Shown here one piece after another: positions 17,404-27,139 of a DNA stretch of 64,000 nt. The DNA is from Balneolaceae bacterium. GTDB taxonomy: Bacteria > Bacteroidota > Rhodothermia > Balneolales > Balneolaceae. Under the pieces are notes generated by a model, which saw only the letters and a list, made by a program, of their open reading frames with translations, made no database searches and had not been told where the DNA came from. The position numbers and the translations under genes were made by a program. Each line of letters opens with the position of its first letter. Position 1 is the first letter of the stretch. Where the stretch lies: the NCBI GenBank assembly GCA_007693745.1, contig REDA01000054.1, positions 1 to 64,000 of the forward strand, given 5' to 3'.

Positions 17404-18300
17404 ATGGCAACATCAGCCTCTATTGAAGAACTCCTGAAGTCGGGTGCACACTTTGGTCACTTAACCCGGCGATGGAATCCGAAGATGAAGGAATTCATCT
17501 TTATGTCGAGAAACGGAATTCACATTATCGACCTGAAAAAAACAGAAGCCTATCTCAAGGAAGCCCTGAAAGAGGTTGTTGAGCTGGCACGCGCCGGAAA
17601 GACAATCCTTTTTGTAGGTACGAAGAAGCAGGCTCAGGAGATTGTAAAAACTGAAGCGATCCGCTGCGGTATGCCTTTTATCACACACAGGTGGCTCGGC
17701 GGCATGCTCACTAATTTCAGTACTGTCCGAAAAAGTATCTCCCGCATGGAAGAGATCGAGAAAATGAAGACGGATGGAACATTTGAAGAGATTACCAAGA
17801 AGGAAGGTCTGATGCTCGACAGAGAGCGTGAAAAACTTGAGCAGACTCTTGGGGGTATTGCCAATATGAACCGGCTGCCCGGTGCAATTTTTGTGATTGA
17901 CACCATTAAGGAGCACATCGCGATTAATGAAGCTGTTAAACTGAATATTCCAATCATTGCGCTGGTCGATACAAATTCTGATCCCGATATTCCGGACTAT
18001 ATCATCCCCGCAAATGATGATTCAGCCAGAACAATCCAGCTCCTGACCTCCCTGGTTGCGGATGCAATCATTGAGGGGAATGCCGAAAGAGAAGTAATGC
18101 GCGAAGAAGAGCTGATGGAGCAGGCCGTTGCTGAAGCTACTATCACCCCTGAAACTGATGAAGAGACAACGTCAGTAGCAGATGATGTGAAGGTGAAGAG
18201 AAGAAAGAGAAGAAAAAAGGCAGGTGAAAGCGAGAGCGCCGGAGAAAGTACCGAAAGCGCCCCTGCTGAAGATGAAGAAGAACCAGCAGAAAATAGCTAA
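17404..18300 (+). CDS. rpsB: 30S ribosomal protein S2, with long C-terminal tail
   Basis: 298 residues, longer than the roughly 240-260 of most S2 proteins. The core shows [19 protein letters not shown] at the N-terminus, [28 protein letters not shown] and the [18 protein letters not shown] block. After about residue 235 the tail is acidic, interrupted by a strongly basic patch [12 protein letters not shown], then acidic to the end. It is followed by tsf after 51 bases, the common rpsB-tsf pair, and probably has its own leader for autoregulation. Confidence 0.98.
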   Translation: MATSASIEELLKSGAHFGHLTRRWNPKMKEFIFMSRNGIHIIDLKKTEAYLKEALKEVVELARAGKTILFVGTKKQAQEIVKTEAIRCGMPFITHRWLGGMLTNFSTVRKSISRMEEIEKMKTDGTFEEITKKEGLMLDREREKLEQTLGGIANMNRLPGAIFVIDTIKEHIAINEAVKLNIPIIALVDTNSDPDIPDYIIPANDDSARTIQLLTSLVADAIIEGNAEREVMREEELMEQAVAEATITPETDEETTSVADDVKVKRRKRRKKAGESESAGESTESAPAEDEEEPAENS

Positions 18301-18351
18301 AACAGTATCAGCATTATCAATTTCATTCAATAAAAATATAATTACTGAGTC

Positions 18352-19182
18352 ATGAGTATTAGCGCCAAAGATGTAATGAAGTTACGGGAGTCCACCGGGG
18401 CAGGTATGATGGACTGTAAAAAAGCCCTGACAGAAACCGATGGAGATTTCGACAAAGCTGTTGAGTATCTCAGGAAAAAAGGACAGCAGGTTTCCGAAAA
18501 ACGGGCTGACAGAGAAGCGAACCAGGGGTTGGTTTTAATCCATATGAATGCAGACAAAAAATCAGCTTCCGCCATTGAACTCAATTGCGAAACAGACTTT
18601 GTTGCCAGAAATGAAGATTTTCAGGCTCAGGGAGAAGCGTTTCTGAAAGCTGCATATGAAAATAAGACAAACGATATCGACTCTCTGCTCTCCAGGGAAG
18701 TAAACGGAATGACCATCGAAAAACATCTTGATGGAATGGTTGGGAAAATTGGAGAGAAGATTGAAATCAGTAAGGTCGTTTATGTTGAAACAAGCGGATC
18801 CCTGGTAGAATATATCCATCCGGGCAATCAACTCGGGGTACTGGTTGAGTTCGACGGAGAACTTAAGGATGAAGAGACAGGGAAGGATGTGGCAATGCAG
18901 ATTGCTGCGATGAACCCAATTGCAGTAACCCGTGATGAAGTGGATGCTTCTGTCGTGGAAAAAGAACTGGAGATTGCGAAGGAGCAGCTGATCAATGAAG
19001 GAAAACCTGCGGAAATCGCTGAAAAAGCAGCTCAGGGTAAACTACGCCGCTTCTATGAGGAAAGAGTGCTCCTCGAACAAAAATTTGTGAAGGATAACGG
19101 AGTGAGTATCAGTGAGTTTCTGAAACAGCAGGATGCCCCACTGGTTCTCTCATTTCACCGGATACAGTTGGGTCAATCATAA
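18352..19182 (+). CDS. tsf: Elongation factor Ts
   Basis: 276 residues. EF-Ts exchanges GDP for GTP on EF-Tu. The N-terminal UBA-like part MKLRESTGAGMMDCKKALTE is followed by the TDFVARN motif (ELNCETDFVARNEDF), which contacts EF-Tu, and the dimerisation region with AAMNPIAVTRDEV. The C-terminal FVKDNGVSISEFLKQ is typical. A strong terminator follows. Confidence 0.98.
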   Translation: MSISAKDVMKLRESTGAGMMDCKKALTETDGDFDKAVEYLRKKGQQVSEKRADREANQGLVLIHMNADKKSASAIELNCETDFVARNEDFQAQGEAFLKAAYENKTNDIDSLLSREVNGMTIEKHLDGMVGKIGEKIEISKVVYVETSGSLVEYIHPGNQLGVLVEFDGELKDEETGKDVAMQIAAMNPIAVTRDEVDASVVEKELEIAKEQLINEGKPAEIAEKAAQGKLRRFYEERVLLEQKFVKDNGVSISEFLKQQDAPLVLSFHRIQLGQS

Positions 19183-19190
19183 TTTTTAAA

Positions 19191-19218
19191 AAGCTGCCTT
19201 CCAGGTGGCTTTTTTTTT
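19191..19218 (+). terminator. Rho-independent terminator after tsf
   Basis: AAGCTGCC and GGTGGCTT form an 8-bp stem with two G-T wobbles and a 5-base loop TTCCA, followed directly by a tract of T to about 19218. It lies 9 bases after the tsf stop. Confidence 0.85.
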
Positions 19219-19316
19219 ATCCCTCTTTTTCACAATTTTTAATTTCAGCTTCAGAATTCAGCCTGAACTGCTCCCATCTGCCATCGTAAACATATAAAAA
19301 GATCCGAATAGCTTTG

Positions 19317-20036
19317 ATGAAACCATACAAACGAATACTGCTTAAACTCAGTGGCGAAGCTCTGCTGGGAGAACAGGGACACGGGATCGATGCCGAAATG
19401 CTCGCTCATTATGCCGAGGAAATTAAATCCGTTCAAGCCGAAGGCTTTGAAATGTCTGTCGTGATTGGCGGCGGGAATATTTTCAGGGGGGTGAGGGGTG
19501 CTACTGAAGGAATGGATCGTGTCCAGGGTGATTACATGGGTATGCTTGCGACGATGATCAACAGTATGGCACTTCAGGACGCACTTGAACGAAAGGGAGT
19601 TCATACAAGACTCATGAGTGCGATCCGTATGGAAGAGATAGCAGAACCCTTTATCAGAAGAAGGGCCATACGGCATCTTGAAAAAGGTCGTGTCATTATT
19701 TTCGGCGCCGGTACCGGAAATCCCTATTTTACGACGGATACAGCCGCTTCACTGCGGGCAATTGAGATCGAAGCAGATGTGATTCTAAAAGGAACAAGAG
19801 TCGACGGTATTTATGACTCGGATCCTGAAAAAAACAGCACTGCCAAAAAATTTGATGTAATTGCAGGTGACGAGGTTTTAAACCGCCGCCTGAGCGTGAT
19901 GGATTTAACCGCATTTACCCTCTGCCGTGATAACAAAACCCCGATCATTGTTTTCAATGTCAATCAGAAAGGAAATCTGAAGAAAGTTATTGAAAAGGAG
20001 CCCGGTATCGGAACTACTGTTATTTGGGATAAGTAG
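19317..20036 (+). CDS. pyrH: UMP kinase
   Basis: About 239 residues from the ATG at 19317; a TTG codon directly before it is an alternative. It phosphorylates UMP to UDP in pyrimidine synthesis. The amino-acid-kinase fold is marked by [14 protein letters not shown] at the N-terminus, [10 protein letters not shown], then [18 protein letters not shown] and the [19 protein letters not shown] segment. It lies between the tsf terminator and frr, which starts 110 bases later, the common bacterial order tsf-pyrH-frr. Confidence 0.97.
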   Translation: MKPYKRILLKLSGEALLGEQGHGIDAEMLAHYAEEIKSVQAEGFEMSVVIGGGNIFRGVRGATEGMDRVQGDYMGMLATMINSMALQDALERKGVHTRLMSAIRMEEIAEPFIRRRAIRHLEKGRVIIFGAGTGNPYFTTDTAASLRAIEIEADVILKGTRVDGIYDSDPEKNSTAKKFDVIAGDEVLNRRLSVMDLTAFTLCRDNKTPIIVFNVNQKGNLKKVIEKEPGIGTTVIWDK

Positions 20037-20146
20037 CATATTTCTTACATTTCATTTTTGCTGCGGTTAAATTTTACCGGCTTTAATCCCGGGAAACAAT
20101 CTCTGTTGCAGCTATGCGATCCGAAACGAAATTTAATTTTTAAGCT

Positions 20147-20716
20147 ATGATACCCGAAGAACTCATGATTATTATCGATTCAGCCAAAGAAAAAATGGCG
20201 GAAGCGGTCAGCTTTTGTAAGAATGAATTTACAAACATCAGAGCGGGCAAGTCCAATCCCGCCCTGCTGAACAGTATCAAGGTTGATTATTACGGCACAC
20301 AGACTCCTCTGAATCAGCTTGCAACGATTTCAGCACCGGAACCGCGGCTTCTCACTGTTCAGCCATACGACAGAAATGTGATTGCGGATATCGAGAAGGC
20401 GATTATGACTTCTCCGCTCGGTCTGAATCCGAATAACGATGGCACGCTCATCAGAATACCGATCCCCATGCTCTCCGAAGAACGGCGGGTTGAACTGGTG
20501 AAAAATGCCAAGGATGTAGCTGAGCAAGCAAAGATCAGCATCAGAAATTCGCGAAGGGATGCGAATGATGAAGTAAAAAAAACAGTGCAGAGTGAATCAC
20601 TTCCCGAAGACAGCCGTTTTGAAAGTGAAGAGGAAATACAGAAACTCACCAATAAGTATATCAGTGACATTGATGAGATCCTTGAAGTAAAGGAATCTGA
20701 AATCATGACTGTTTGA
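20147..20716 (+). CDS. frr: Ribosome recycling factor
   Basis: 189 residues. RRF works with EF-G to split post-termination ribosomes. The family pattern is clear: FTNIRAGKSNPALLNSIKVD, YYGTQTPLNQLATISAPEPR, IEKAIMTSPLGLNPNNDG, and the C-terminal RRDANDEVKK with EIQKLTNKYISDIDEIL. A start at an ATG six codons later is possible. Confidence 0.97.
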   Translation: MIPEELMIIIDSAKEKMAEAVSFCKNEFTNIRAGKSNPALLNSIKVDYYGTQTPLNQLATISAPEPRLLTVQPYDRNVIADIEKAIMTSPLGLNPNNDGTLIRIPIPMLSEERRVELVKNAKDVAEQAKISIRNSRRDANDEVKKTVQSESLPEDSRFESEEEIQKLTNKYISDIDEILEVKESEIMTV

Positions 20717-20760
20717 ACTGACAAATTTCAGAGTTTTCTATCTGCTTACCACGGTTTCAT

Positions 20761-20797
20761 AACTCCAGCGGGCAGTAACTCCGCTGCCTTTGGAGTT
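20761..20797. other. Strong two-part hairpin between frr and smc
   Basis: AACTCCA (20761-20767) pairs perfectly with TGGAGTT (20791-20797). Inside, GGCAG (20771-20775) pairs with CTGCC (20784-20788). No T-tract follows immediately; TTTTT occurs only about 10 bases later. It may be a weak terminator for frr or a 5' leader structure of smc. Confidence 0.45.
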
Positions 20798-20839
20798 GCA
20801 ACAGAGTTTTTCTGATTTACGTCATACCCGCGCCGATTC

Positions 20840-23800
20840 ATGTACATATCTGAACTCGAACTACACGGTTTCAAAAGTTTCGCCCACAAAACCCATGTCA
20901 AATTTGACAATGGCATCACTGCGATTGTGGGTCCGAACGGGTGCGGTAAATCCAATATTGTTGATGCATTGCGATGGGTTCTTGGTGAACAGCGACCTAC
21001 ACTGCTCCGATCCAGCTCCATGAGTAATGTGATCTTCAACGGAACAGCCAAAAAGAAAGCACTTGGCATGGCAGATGTTTCGCTCACATTCATCAACAAC
21101 AAGGGAATCCTTCCCGTTGAATACAGTGAACTTACAATTACAAGAAGACTCTACAGATCGGGCGAAAGTGAATATCTCATCAACGGTACCCCATGCCGTC
21201 TTAAGGATATCATGGACCTGTTTATGGACACCGGGATGAGTTCAGATGCCTACTCGGTAATTGAGCTGAAAATGGTCGAAGAGATTCTTAACGATCGGAA
21301 TAATGACCGAAGACGATTATTTGAGGAGGCCGCCGGGGTTACCCGATACAAGGAAAAAAGGAGACAGACACTCAGAAAACTCGATGAGACCCTGAAAGAC
21401 CTGCAGCGCCTGGAGGATATTCTCGTAGAAATCAGAAAAAAAGTTCGTTCTCTTGAACTTCAGGCTGAAAAAGCTGTAAAAGCAAAAAACTTCAAAAGTG
21501 AACTCGAACTGCTTGATAAGGCATATACTCTTTCTGAATATAAACTGATAAAGGGAGAACTGGATCCGCTTCAGAACCGCATCATCAATGCCGGAAAAGA
21601 AAAAACTGAACTTGCCGAAAGTGTTTCAAGGCTGGAAGCACAGGAGGAAACAGCCAGGGCAGAACTTATCGAGAAGGAACGAATTGAAGCTGAATACAAA
21701 AGAAAATCAACCCAACTGCACAGCTCTATCCGTGACCTGGAAACCACCCTCAGGATTCTGAAGGAGAAAATAGTCAATGAGGAGAGTGTCATAAAGCAAT
21801 ACACATCCGATATCGAACAGAGTCAACTCGACTTGCAGGAGCTTGAAGCGATAAAAATTGCAAATGAGACGGCCCTTGAAAAGCTGGTTGAGGAGATTCG
21901 GAAATCTGAAAAAAGCCTGAATCAATCCAAAGAGACCTTTTCTGAAGTACAGCAAAAATATGCGTCCAAGCGACACCAGCTTTATGAGCTGGAAATCACT
22001 GTCAGTGATCTGAATCAGAAACTGACCGGACTTCAGTCGAGCCGCATAAAACTGGAATCCCGGCTTGAAAACAGTGAGGATGACCATTCACGAATTGCAA
22101 AGGATATCCTCCTCTGCGAAACTCAAATCTCCGCCTCAAATGAGTCGATAATCCAACTGAAATCTGAATCAGAACTGCTAACCGCCCTGCTCGAAAAACA
22201 GGAGTCGGAGCTGAATGATGCAGTGAAGAGAAAATCGGAGCTTCGCGAAAAGAGAGAGAAAGTATTAGAGGAAATCCGCGCATTAAAGAGTCAGGCCGAA
22301 TCAGCTTCATCCGAGATTTCAATTTTAAACAGTATTGCCGATTCCAACGAAGCGACACCGGGATCTGTGACATACCTTCTGGAAGAGCACTCAGAAAAAT
22401 TCAACCTGCTGGCTCCGGCGGGGGATCTGATTCAGACTTCAGAAGAATTCGTTTTTGCACTTGAGGCCGCTCTCGGAGACACCATTAATTTTGTTGTTAC
22501 CGGCAATCTGGATGAGGCCAGACTGGCGGCATCCATCCTCAAGGAGAGCGGTAAAGGCAGAGCGACATTCATTCCGATGGAACAGTTACAGAGTTCATAC
22601 ACAATCGTCGGCAATTCAATTCTCGACCATGTCGATGTTCATCCTGAATTCCGCCCGCTCGCTGAACTTTTACTGGGTCAGATCCTGCTGGTCTCACACA
22701 TCGATGATGCTGTTGATCAGCTCTCAAAAAACAGGGATGCGATTGCAGCTGTCACCCCCGGTGGAGACCTGATTACCCATGATCTATTCCTGAGAGGTGG
22801 CAGCCAGAACCAGCAGGCAGTGTTGCGGCTCGGACTGAAGGACAAACTTGATAAACTTGGGTCGAAAAGAGATCTGCTGACCGATGAAAAGCATCTCAAG
22901 GAGAAACTGCTTGACGATCTGAATGATCAGATTGAGTCAATTCATCCGGAACTTCTGCGACAAGCCAACAGGCAGTCTCTGCAGGATTACCGTGAGATAG
23001 AGAAAAAAATGAACCGGTTTCAGTCCGAAATCGAGATCTATAAAAAAAACATTGATGATCTTGTCAAACGCCAATACGATCTGGCAGGAAGCAGGGATGC
23101 CGCCGCGGATGAATTGGAGGAACTTCAACCACGGCAGAAGGAACACCAGAAGAGAATCTCTCAGCTCTTTACTGAACAGGAACAGCTAAAGGAAGAACTG
23201 CAGTCACTGGAAGAGACCCGGGCCATTGCACAAAACAGGTATAATGACGCAAGACTGAAACACCAGGATCTGAGCAACAAAACTGACAACCTCCAAAAAG
23301 ACCTGGAGAGGGCAGTAAACGGTATTTCCGGTATCCGGGCAAGATTGGAATCCCGGACAAAACTTCAGAAGGAGAGCAGGGAGCGTATTCAGCAGCACAA
23401 CGAACAGATAGAAACCCATGAAACCAGATTGGAACAGACTCTGATTCAGAAGGAATCTGCCGATGAGCAGCTTCAGGCAGCGGAACAGAAAAGCAGCCGC
23501 CAGCGTGGCCTCATTCTTGAAATCGACAAGGAACTTAAAGAACTGCGTCGACGAAAAGAGGTGAACCTTGAGCTTGTGCATCATCTGTCGATGGCAAGGG
23601 AAAAATTTGAACTGCAGGCACAGAATCTGGCTGATCACATCTGGGAAACATATGAGGTACTGATCGGTCAGCTTACCGAAACACTCCCGGAAGAGATGGA
23701 ATTGCCGGAGGCTAAAGAGAGAATTTCAGCACTCCGGCAGCGCCTGCAGCGTATAGGTGAAGTGAATCCGCTCGCAATCCAGGAGTTTGATGAGGAGAAG

Positions 23801-24370
23801 GAACGGCTCGATTTTTATGAGAGCCAGACAGAGGATCTTCATAAAGCCGAAAGCGAGATGAGGGAGACGATCAACGAGATTAATCTGACTGCGACTGAGC
23901 GCTTTACTGAAACTTTTGAGAGTATCCGGCACAATTTTAAGTCTGTATTCAGCACTCTGTTTCATGAAGACGACTACTGCGATCTGTTAATTGATGAGAA
24001 TCCGGAAGATCCCCTGGAAGCTAAAATTGAGATCCGTGCAAACCCCAAGGGAAAACGGCCGTCCGGAATCAATCAGTTATCGGGTGGTGAAAAAACCTTA
24101 ACTGCCATCGCTCTTCTCTTTGCAATCTATCTTGTAAAACCCTCTCCTTTTTGTGTACTCGACGAGGTGGATGCTCCTTTGGATGATGCGAATATTGAAC
24201 GGTTTGCGCAGATGATCCGGAAATTCAGCGATGACACACAGTTCATCATCATCACCCATAACAAGAAAACCATGTCAAAAGCGGAGATGATGTATGGCGT
24301 AACGATGCCAGAGATCGGAGTCAGCCGACTTGTTGGCGTGAAACTGGATGAAGTTGCCGAAGCCGGGTAG
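20840..24370 (+). CDS. smc: Chromosome segregation protein SMC
   Basis: 1176 residues, the normal SMC length. It is the ATPase that, with ScpA and ScpB, organises and separates chromosomes. The N-terminal head has Walker A GPNGCGKS (31-38). Two long coiled coils flank a hinge at about 500-680, around TPGSVTYLLEEH and GGDLITHDLFLRGGS. The C-terminal head has the ABC signature QLSGGEKTL near 1079 and Walker B FCVLDEVDAPLDD near 1105. The full set of motifs excludes RecN or SbcC. Neither ScpA nor ScpB is encoded in this window. Confidence 0.97.
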   Translation: MYISELELHGFKSFAHKTHVKFDNGITAIVGPNGCGKSNIVDALRWVLGEQRPTLLRSSSMSNVIFNGTAKKKALGMADVSLTFINNKGILPVEYSELTITRRLYRSGESEYLINGTPCRLKDIMDLFMDTGMSSDAYSVIELKMVEEILNDRNNDRRRLFEEAAGVTRYKEKRRQTLRKLDETLKDLQRLEDILVEIRKKVRSLELQAEKAVKAKNFKSELELLDKAYTLSEYKLIKGELDPLQNRIINAGKEKTELAESVSRLEAQEETARAELIEKERIEAEYKRKSTQLHSSIRDLETTLRILKEKIVNEESVIKQYTSDIEQSQLDLQELEAIKIANETALEKLVEEIRKSEKSLNQSKETFSEVQQKYASKRHQLYELEITVSDLNQKLTGLQSSRIKLESRLENSEDDHSRIAKDILLCETQISASNESIIQLKSESELLTALLEKQESELNDAVKRKSELREKREKVLEEIRALKSQAESASSEISILNSIADSNEATPGSVTYLLEEHSEKFNLLAPAGDLIQTSEEFVFALEAALGDTINFVVTGNLDEARLAASILKESGKGRATFIPMEQLQSSYTIVGNSILDHVDVHPEFRPLAELLLGQILLVSHIDDAVDQLSKNRDAIAAVTPGGDLITHDLFLRGGSQNQQAVLRLGLKDKLDKLGSKRDLLTDEKHLKEKLLDDLNDQIESIHPELLRQANRQSLQDYREIEKKMNRFQSEIEIYKKNIDDLVKRQYDLAGSRDAAADELEELQPRQKEHQKRISQLFTEQEQLKEELQSLEETRAIAQNRYNDARLKHQDLSNKTDNLQKDLERAVNGISGIRARLESRTKLQKESRERIQQHNEQIETHETRLEQTLIQKESADEQLQAAEQKSSRQRGLILEIDKELKELRRRKEVNLELVHHLSMAREKFELQAQNLADHIWETYEVLIGQLTETLPEEMELPEAKERISALRQRLQRIGEVNPLAIQEFDEEKERLDFYESQTEDLHKAESEMRETINEINLTATERFTETFESIRHNFKSVFSTLFHEDDYCDLLIDENPEDPLEAKIEIRANPKGKRPSGINQLSGGEKTLTAIALLFAIYLVKPSPFCVLDEVDAPLDDANIERFAQMIRKFSDDTQFIIITHNKKTMSKAEMMYGVTMPEIGVSRLVGVKLDEVAEAG

Positions 24371-24403
24371 AGGGTTTGCCTTTTCCGGATTATACCCTTT
24401 CTC

Positions 24404-25351
24404 TTAACCCCTTATCCGGGCGATTTCAGCCTCGGCCGCGATATAACCAAAAGCGGGCCAGAAACCCTCTTTCACAATCTCTTCCCAGATCTTGAAGGCT
24501 CTCTCCTCTCGGCCGTTCATAAGGTGCCAGTTTCCCAATCCATATCCCAGTGTTGCATTCTGAACAGCATCCTCCTCCACTTCCATTAAATAATCTGAAT
24601 CGAATACACCTTTAAACACCAGAAGGAGATTCAGATAGGTTTGATTCTCAAACAGCTCAATCTCCTCACTCACTTCAGCAATCAGCCGACCGGCATCTGC
24701 ATCCATCCCCAGACGCTTTAGCGAAGAATAGTACCAGTAGAGAACCGCTATCCGCATATCATTTGTCAAGTCCAGCTCCAGTGCTTTTCTGTAACTTTCA
24801 ACTGCATTCTCAAAATCCCCTTTGAGATAATGAGCCAGCCCCATATGATACCACACATTCGATTTCAGTGTACTCTGAGGAACCCCGGCTGCATTGGGCA
24901 AACCGTCCGGTTCTGTCTGATCTTCAGATCCGCGCATCAAAATTTCAGCCATTTTAAAATCATCAATAGCCAGATCAAATTTTCTCAGGGTAAGATATCT
25001 GTGGCCTCTGTGCCTGTACAGCCTGGGATCTTCCGGCTTTTTGAAAATGCCCTCCGTGTAAATGCGTACCGCATCTCTGTAGAGACCCATATAGGCTGTG
25101 CGGCGCCCCAGCCAGATCAGTGCATCCATCTCTTCCGGATCCACTCTGTACTCCATCACAGCTTCCAGCAGGTTACGGTTATACTCATCAAACAGATCAG
25201 GAGAAAGGGAGGGGGTGCGAAGAGTATCCCCCAGCAGGGAAATGGCCTCGGCACCGGGTGGCAGTGCCGGCAACCGGGTGCTGTCTTCGCATGAGATGAG
25301 TGTAGCTGTAAAGACGATCAGCATCGAAAAAGCGACTATTTGATTCTTCAT
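24404..25351 (-). CDS. TPR-repeat lipoprotein
   Basis: 315 residues. The signal peptide ends in a lipobox LISC with the lipid cysteine near residue 21, so it is a lipoprotein. From about residue 65 there are several tetratricopeptide-like helices, for example VRIYTEGIFKKPEDPRLYRHRGHRYLTLRKF and NVWYHMGLAHYLKGDFENAVESYRKALELD. These repeats normally mediate protein contacts; the partner is unknown. It is convergent with smc (33-base gap). Confidence 0.82.
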   Translation of the reverse strand: MKNQIVAFSMLIVFTATLISCEDSTRLPALPPGAEAISLLGDTLRTPSLSPDLFDEYNRNLLEAVMEYRVDPEEMDALIWLGRRTAYMGLYRDAVRIYTEGIFKKPEDPRLYRHRGHRYLTLRKFDLAIDDFKMAEILMRGSEDQTEPDGLPNAAGVPQSTLKSNVWYHMGLAHYLKGDFENAVESYRKALELDLTNDMRIAVLYWYYSSLKRLGMDADAGRLIAEVSEEIELFENQTYLNLLLVFKGVFDSDYLMEVEEDAVQNATLGYGLGNWHLMNGREERAFKIWEEIVKEGFWPAFGYIAAEAEIARIRG

Positions 25352-25529
25352 AAATTTGAATGATGTTTTACCGGGTTTTGATTAAACAAAGAGAATTAAA
25401 CCACTGATTTCTTAAGATCCACACACTGTCTCTCTTGAATGTGCCACTGAGCTTCAAAGTGACTGACTTATGGGATGCTTTTTAAGAGATTCGGTGCGGA
25501 TCTGTGTATCATAACTACATCTGTTAAAA

Positions 25530-25669
25530 GGGGGCTTTGAAAAACCAGGAGTTTTGCTCAAGATCAAGGCGGAAGCAAATTTAAAACCGCAGCCTGTTTA
25601 CCAACCGTTAGGATTTTAAAGTTGCGACAACGAAGATATTGGGTAAAAGAACAGTTTTTCAAAGCCTCC
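25530..25669. mobile_element. MITE-like element, copy 1 (140 bp)
   Basis: The ends are 16-base terminal inverted repeats with one mismatch: GGGGGCTTTGAAAAAC (25530-25545) and GTTTTTCAAAGCCTCC (25654-25669). Both are flanked directly by the direct repeat TAAAA (25525-25529 and 25670-25674), which looks like a target duplication. No protein is encoded inside. A shorter copy in opposite orientation is at 60645-60727. The right end overlaps the TAG stop of the M28 peptidase gene. The rest of the gap back to 25352 holds no visible gene. Confidence 0.7.
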
Positions 25670-26913
25670 TAAAAGATAATGAAAAACTCTCTCTCTTCAC
25701 CTTCCCGAATTGCATAAAGCAGGATCTCATCCCCCGGTTCGAAATGTTGCAATGCCTCCATATAGGTGTATATATCCCTAATCTCCGTCTCATCCATTCT
25801 GATGATGATATCCCCCCTCATCATACCGGCAAGCTCCGCGGGCTGCCCCTCTCTCACTCCATCAATTCTGAAGCCGTTACCGCTGAAACTGTAGTCCGGC
25901 ATTACCCCAAGGGTTACACCTCCCGAACGCATGGACTGCGGACGCGGATCCGTGGATGGCCTGAATTCAATCTCGGACAGATCCATTTCATCAAGGTCCC
26001 CAATCAGCTCAGTAATGTGATTCAGAATCAGCTCCATTCCGTCGTAGTTGATCTTCTCTTCAAGGTCGGCCGGTGTGTGATAATCCTGATGTACTCCGGT
26101 GAAATAGTGCAGTACCGGAACCCCCGCATCATAAAACGATGCATGGTCACTGCTGCCGCTGCCTGTCTCAACCTTTGAGATCGTAAGTGAATCTGAGACG
26201 ATCTGCTCCAGAAGATGATCCCAGACATTGGATGTTCCGGTTCCGAAAAGGGTCAGATTCCCGTCTGTGAGACGTCCGATCATATCCAGATTGATCATCG
26301 CAAGCACCCGATCCAGGTTCTCCCTTTGAGATTCAACATAATAGCGTGATCCCAGAAGGCCCATCTCCTCTCCCGAAAAAGCTGCAAAAAGCAGGGTGTG
26401 ATCGGCAGGTGAGGCTGCAAAGTGGCGCGCAAGCCAGAGCAGTCCCGCTGTTCCGGATGCGTTGTCATCTGCTCCCGGATGGATCGCCGGCTCACCACCC
26501 AGATCCATGGAGATCTGTCCACCCATCCCCTGCCCGTCGTAGTGAGCTCCGATAATGATCTTTCGATCACTGTAGCGTTTCCCCGGTACAGCTGCGATCA
26601 CATTGCGCGAAATTCTCTCCTCAGCACCCAGCATAGAGGCTACAGGCCCCCTCAGCGTAAAGTGCTGAAAGAAAGTTTCATCCTCCCCGGCAGGCAGTAA
26701 CCCATACTTCTCAAACCGGCTGGCAATATAGACAGCCGCTTCCGCTTCTTCCGGAGAGCCGGCCAGCCTGCCACCCCGTTCCGGGTCTGAGAGCCAGGAA
26801 AGGTGCTCACTTAGAAATTCCTGATCCGAAAGACGGGGTTCATTATCCTGACAGGCTGTGAAAGTGAGCAGAAAAAACAGTGCTGTCAGTAAGAAAAAAT
26901 GACTTTTTACCAT
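25669..26913 (-). CDS. Zinc-dependent M28 family aminopeptidase with PDZ domain, lipoprotein
   Basis: 414 residues. A signal peptide with lipobox FTAC puts the lipid at C21, so the enzyme is envelope-anchored. The M28 co-catalytic zinc site is complete: H124 (GAHYDG), D149 (GADDNASGTAG), catalytic E182 and ligand E183 (FSGEEMGLLGS), D210 (NLDMIGR) and H279 (DYHTPAD). A PDZ domain follows from about residue 325 (GVTLGVMPDYSFSGNGFRIDGV, AGMMRGDIIIRMDE). It probably trims N-terminal residues from peptides outside the cytoplasm. Its stop codon lies at the junction with the MITE-like element. Confidence 0.92.
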   Translation of the reverse strand: MVKSHFFLLTALFFLLTFTACQDNEPRLSDQEFLSEHLSWLSDPERGGRLAGSPEEAEAAVYIASRFEKYGLLPAGEDETFFQHFTLRGPVASMLGAEERISRNVIAAVPGKRYSDRKIIIGAHYDGQGMGGQISMDLGGEPAIHPGADDNASGTAGLLWLARHFAASPADHTLLFAAFSGEEMGLLGSRYYVESQRENLDRVLAMINLDMIGRLTDGNLTLFGTGTSNVWDHLLEQIVSDSLTISKVETGSGSSDHASFYDAGVPVLHYFTGVHQDYHTPADLEEKINYDGMELILNHITELIGDLDEMDLSEIEFRPSTDPRPQSMRSGGVTLGVMPDYSFSGNGFRIDGVREGQPAELAGMMRGDIIIRMDETEIRDIYTYMEALQHFEPGDEILLYAIREGEEREFFIIF

Positions 26914-26987
26914 GATCGTTCAATTTGTGGATTCTTATCTTGAAGCATACACTTTTCCTGCCTATTTTTAAAGTCAAACCAATCCAA

Positions 26988-27068
26988 GGTTGGGGGTGTT
27001 CCGGAACGACCGGAACTGAGATCATACCCTGTGAACCTGATCCGGGTCATGCCGGCGTAGGGAAAACC
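26988..27068 (+). promoter_or_regulatory. TPP riboswitch (THI element)
   Basis: The thiamine pyrophosphate aptamer consensus is present in order: GGTT closing strand with GGGGGTG (26988-26998), CTGAGAT (27016-27022), ACCCT and GAACCTGATC (27026-27042), a variable P5 hairpin CCGG-GTCATG-CCGG, and GCGTAGGGAA (27055-27064), followed by the AACC closing strand. It lies 72 bases upstream of a TonB-dependent receptor and predicts repression when cellular TPP is high. Confidence 0.93.
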
Positions 27069-27109
27069 GATCTGAAACAGATTGCCTGTTTGCGCATCCT
27101 GTTTTACCC

Positions 27110-27135
27110 CCTCCTTCAATCCATATTGACGGAGG
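27110..27135 (+). promoter_or_regulatory. Possible Shine-Dalgarno sequestering hairpin below the riboswitch
   Basis: GGAGG (27131-27135) is the ribosome-binding site of the TonB receptor, 4 bases before its ATG. CCTCC at 27110-27114 is its exact complement, 16 bases upstream. Pairing would hide the site. No T-tract terminator is visible, so translational control through this pairing is a reasonable expression platform (inference). Confidence 0.5.
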
Positions 27136-27139
27136 CACC

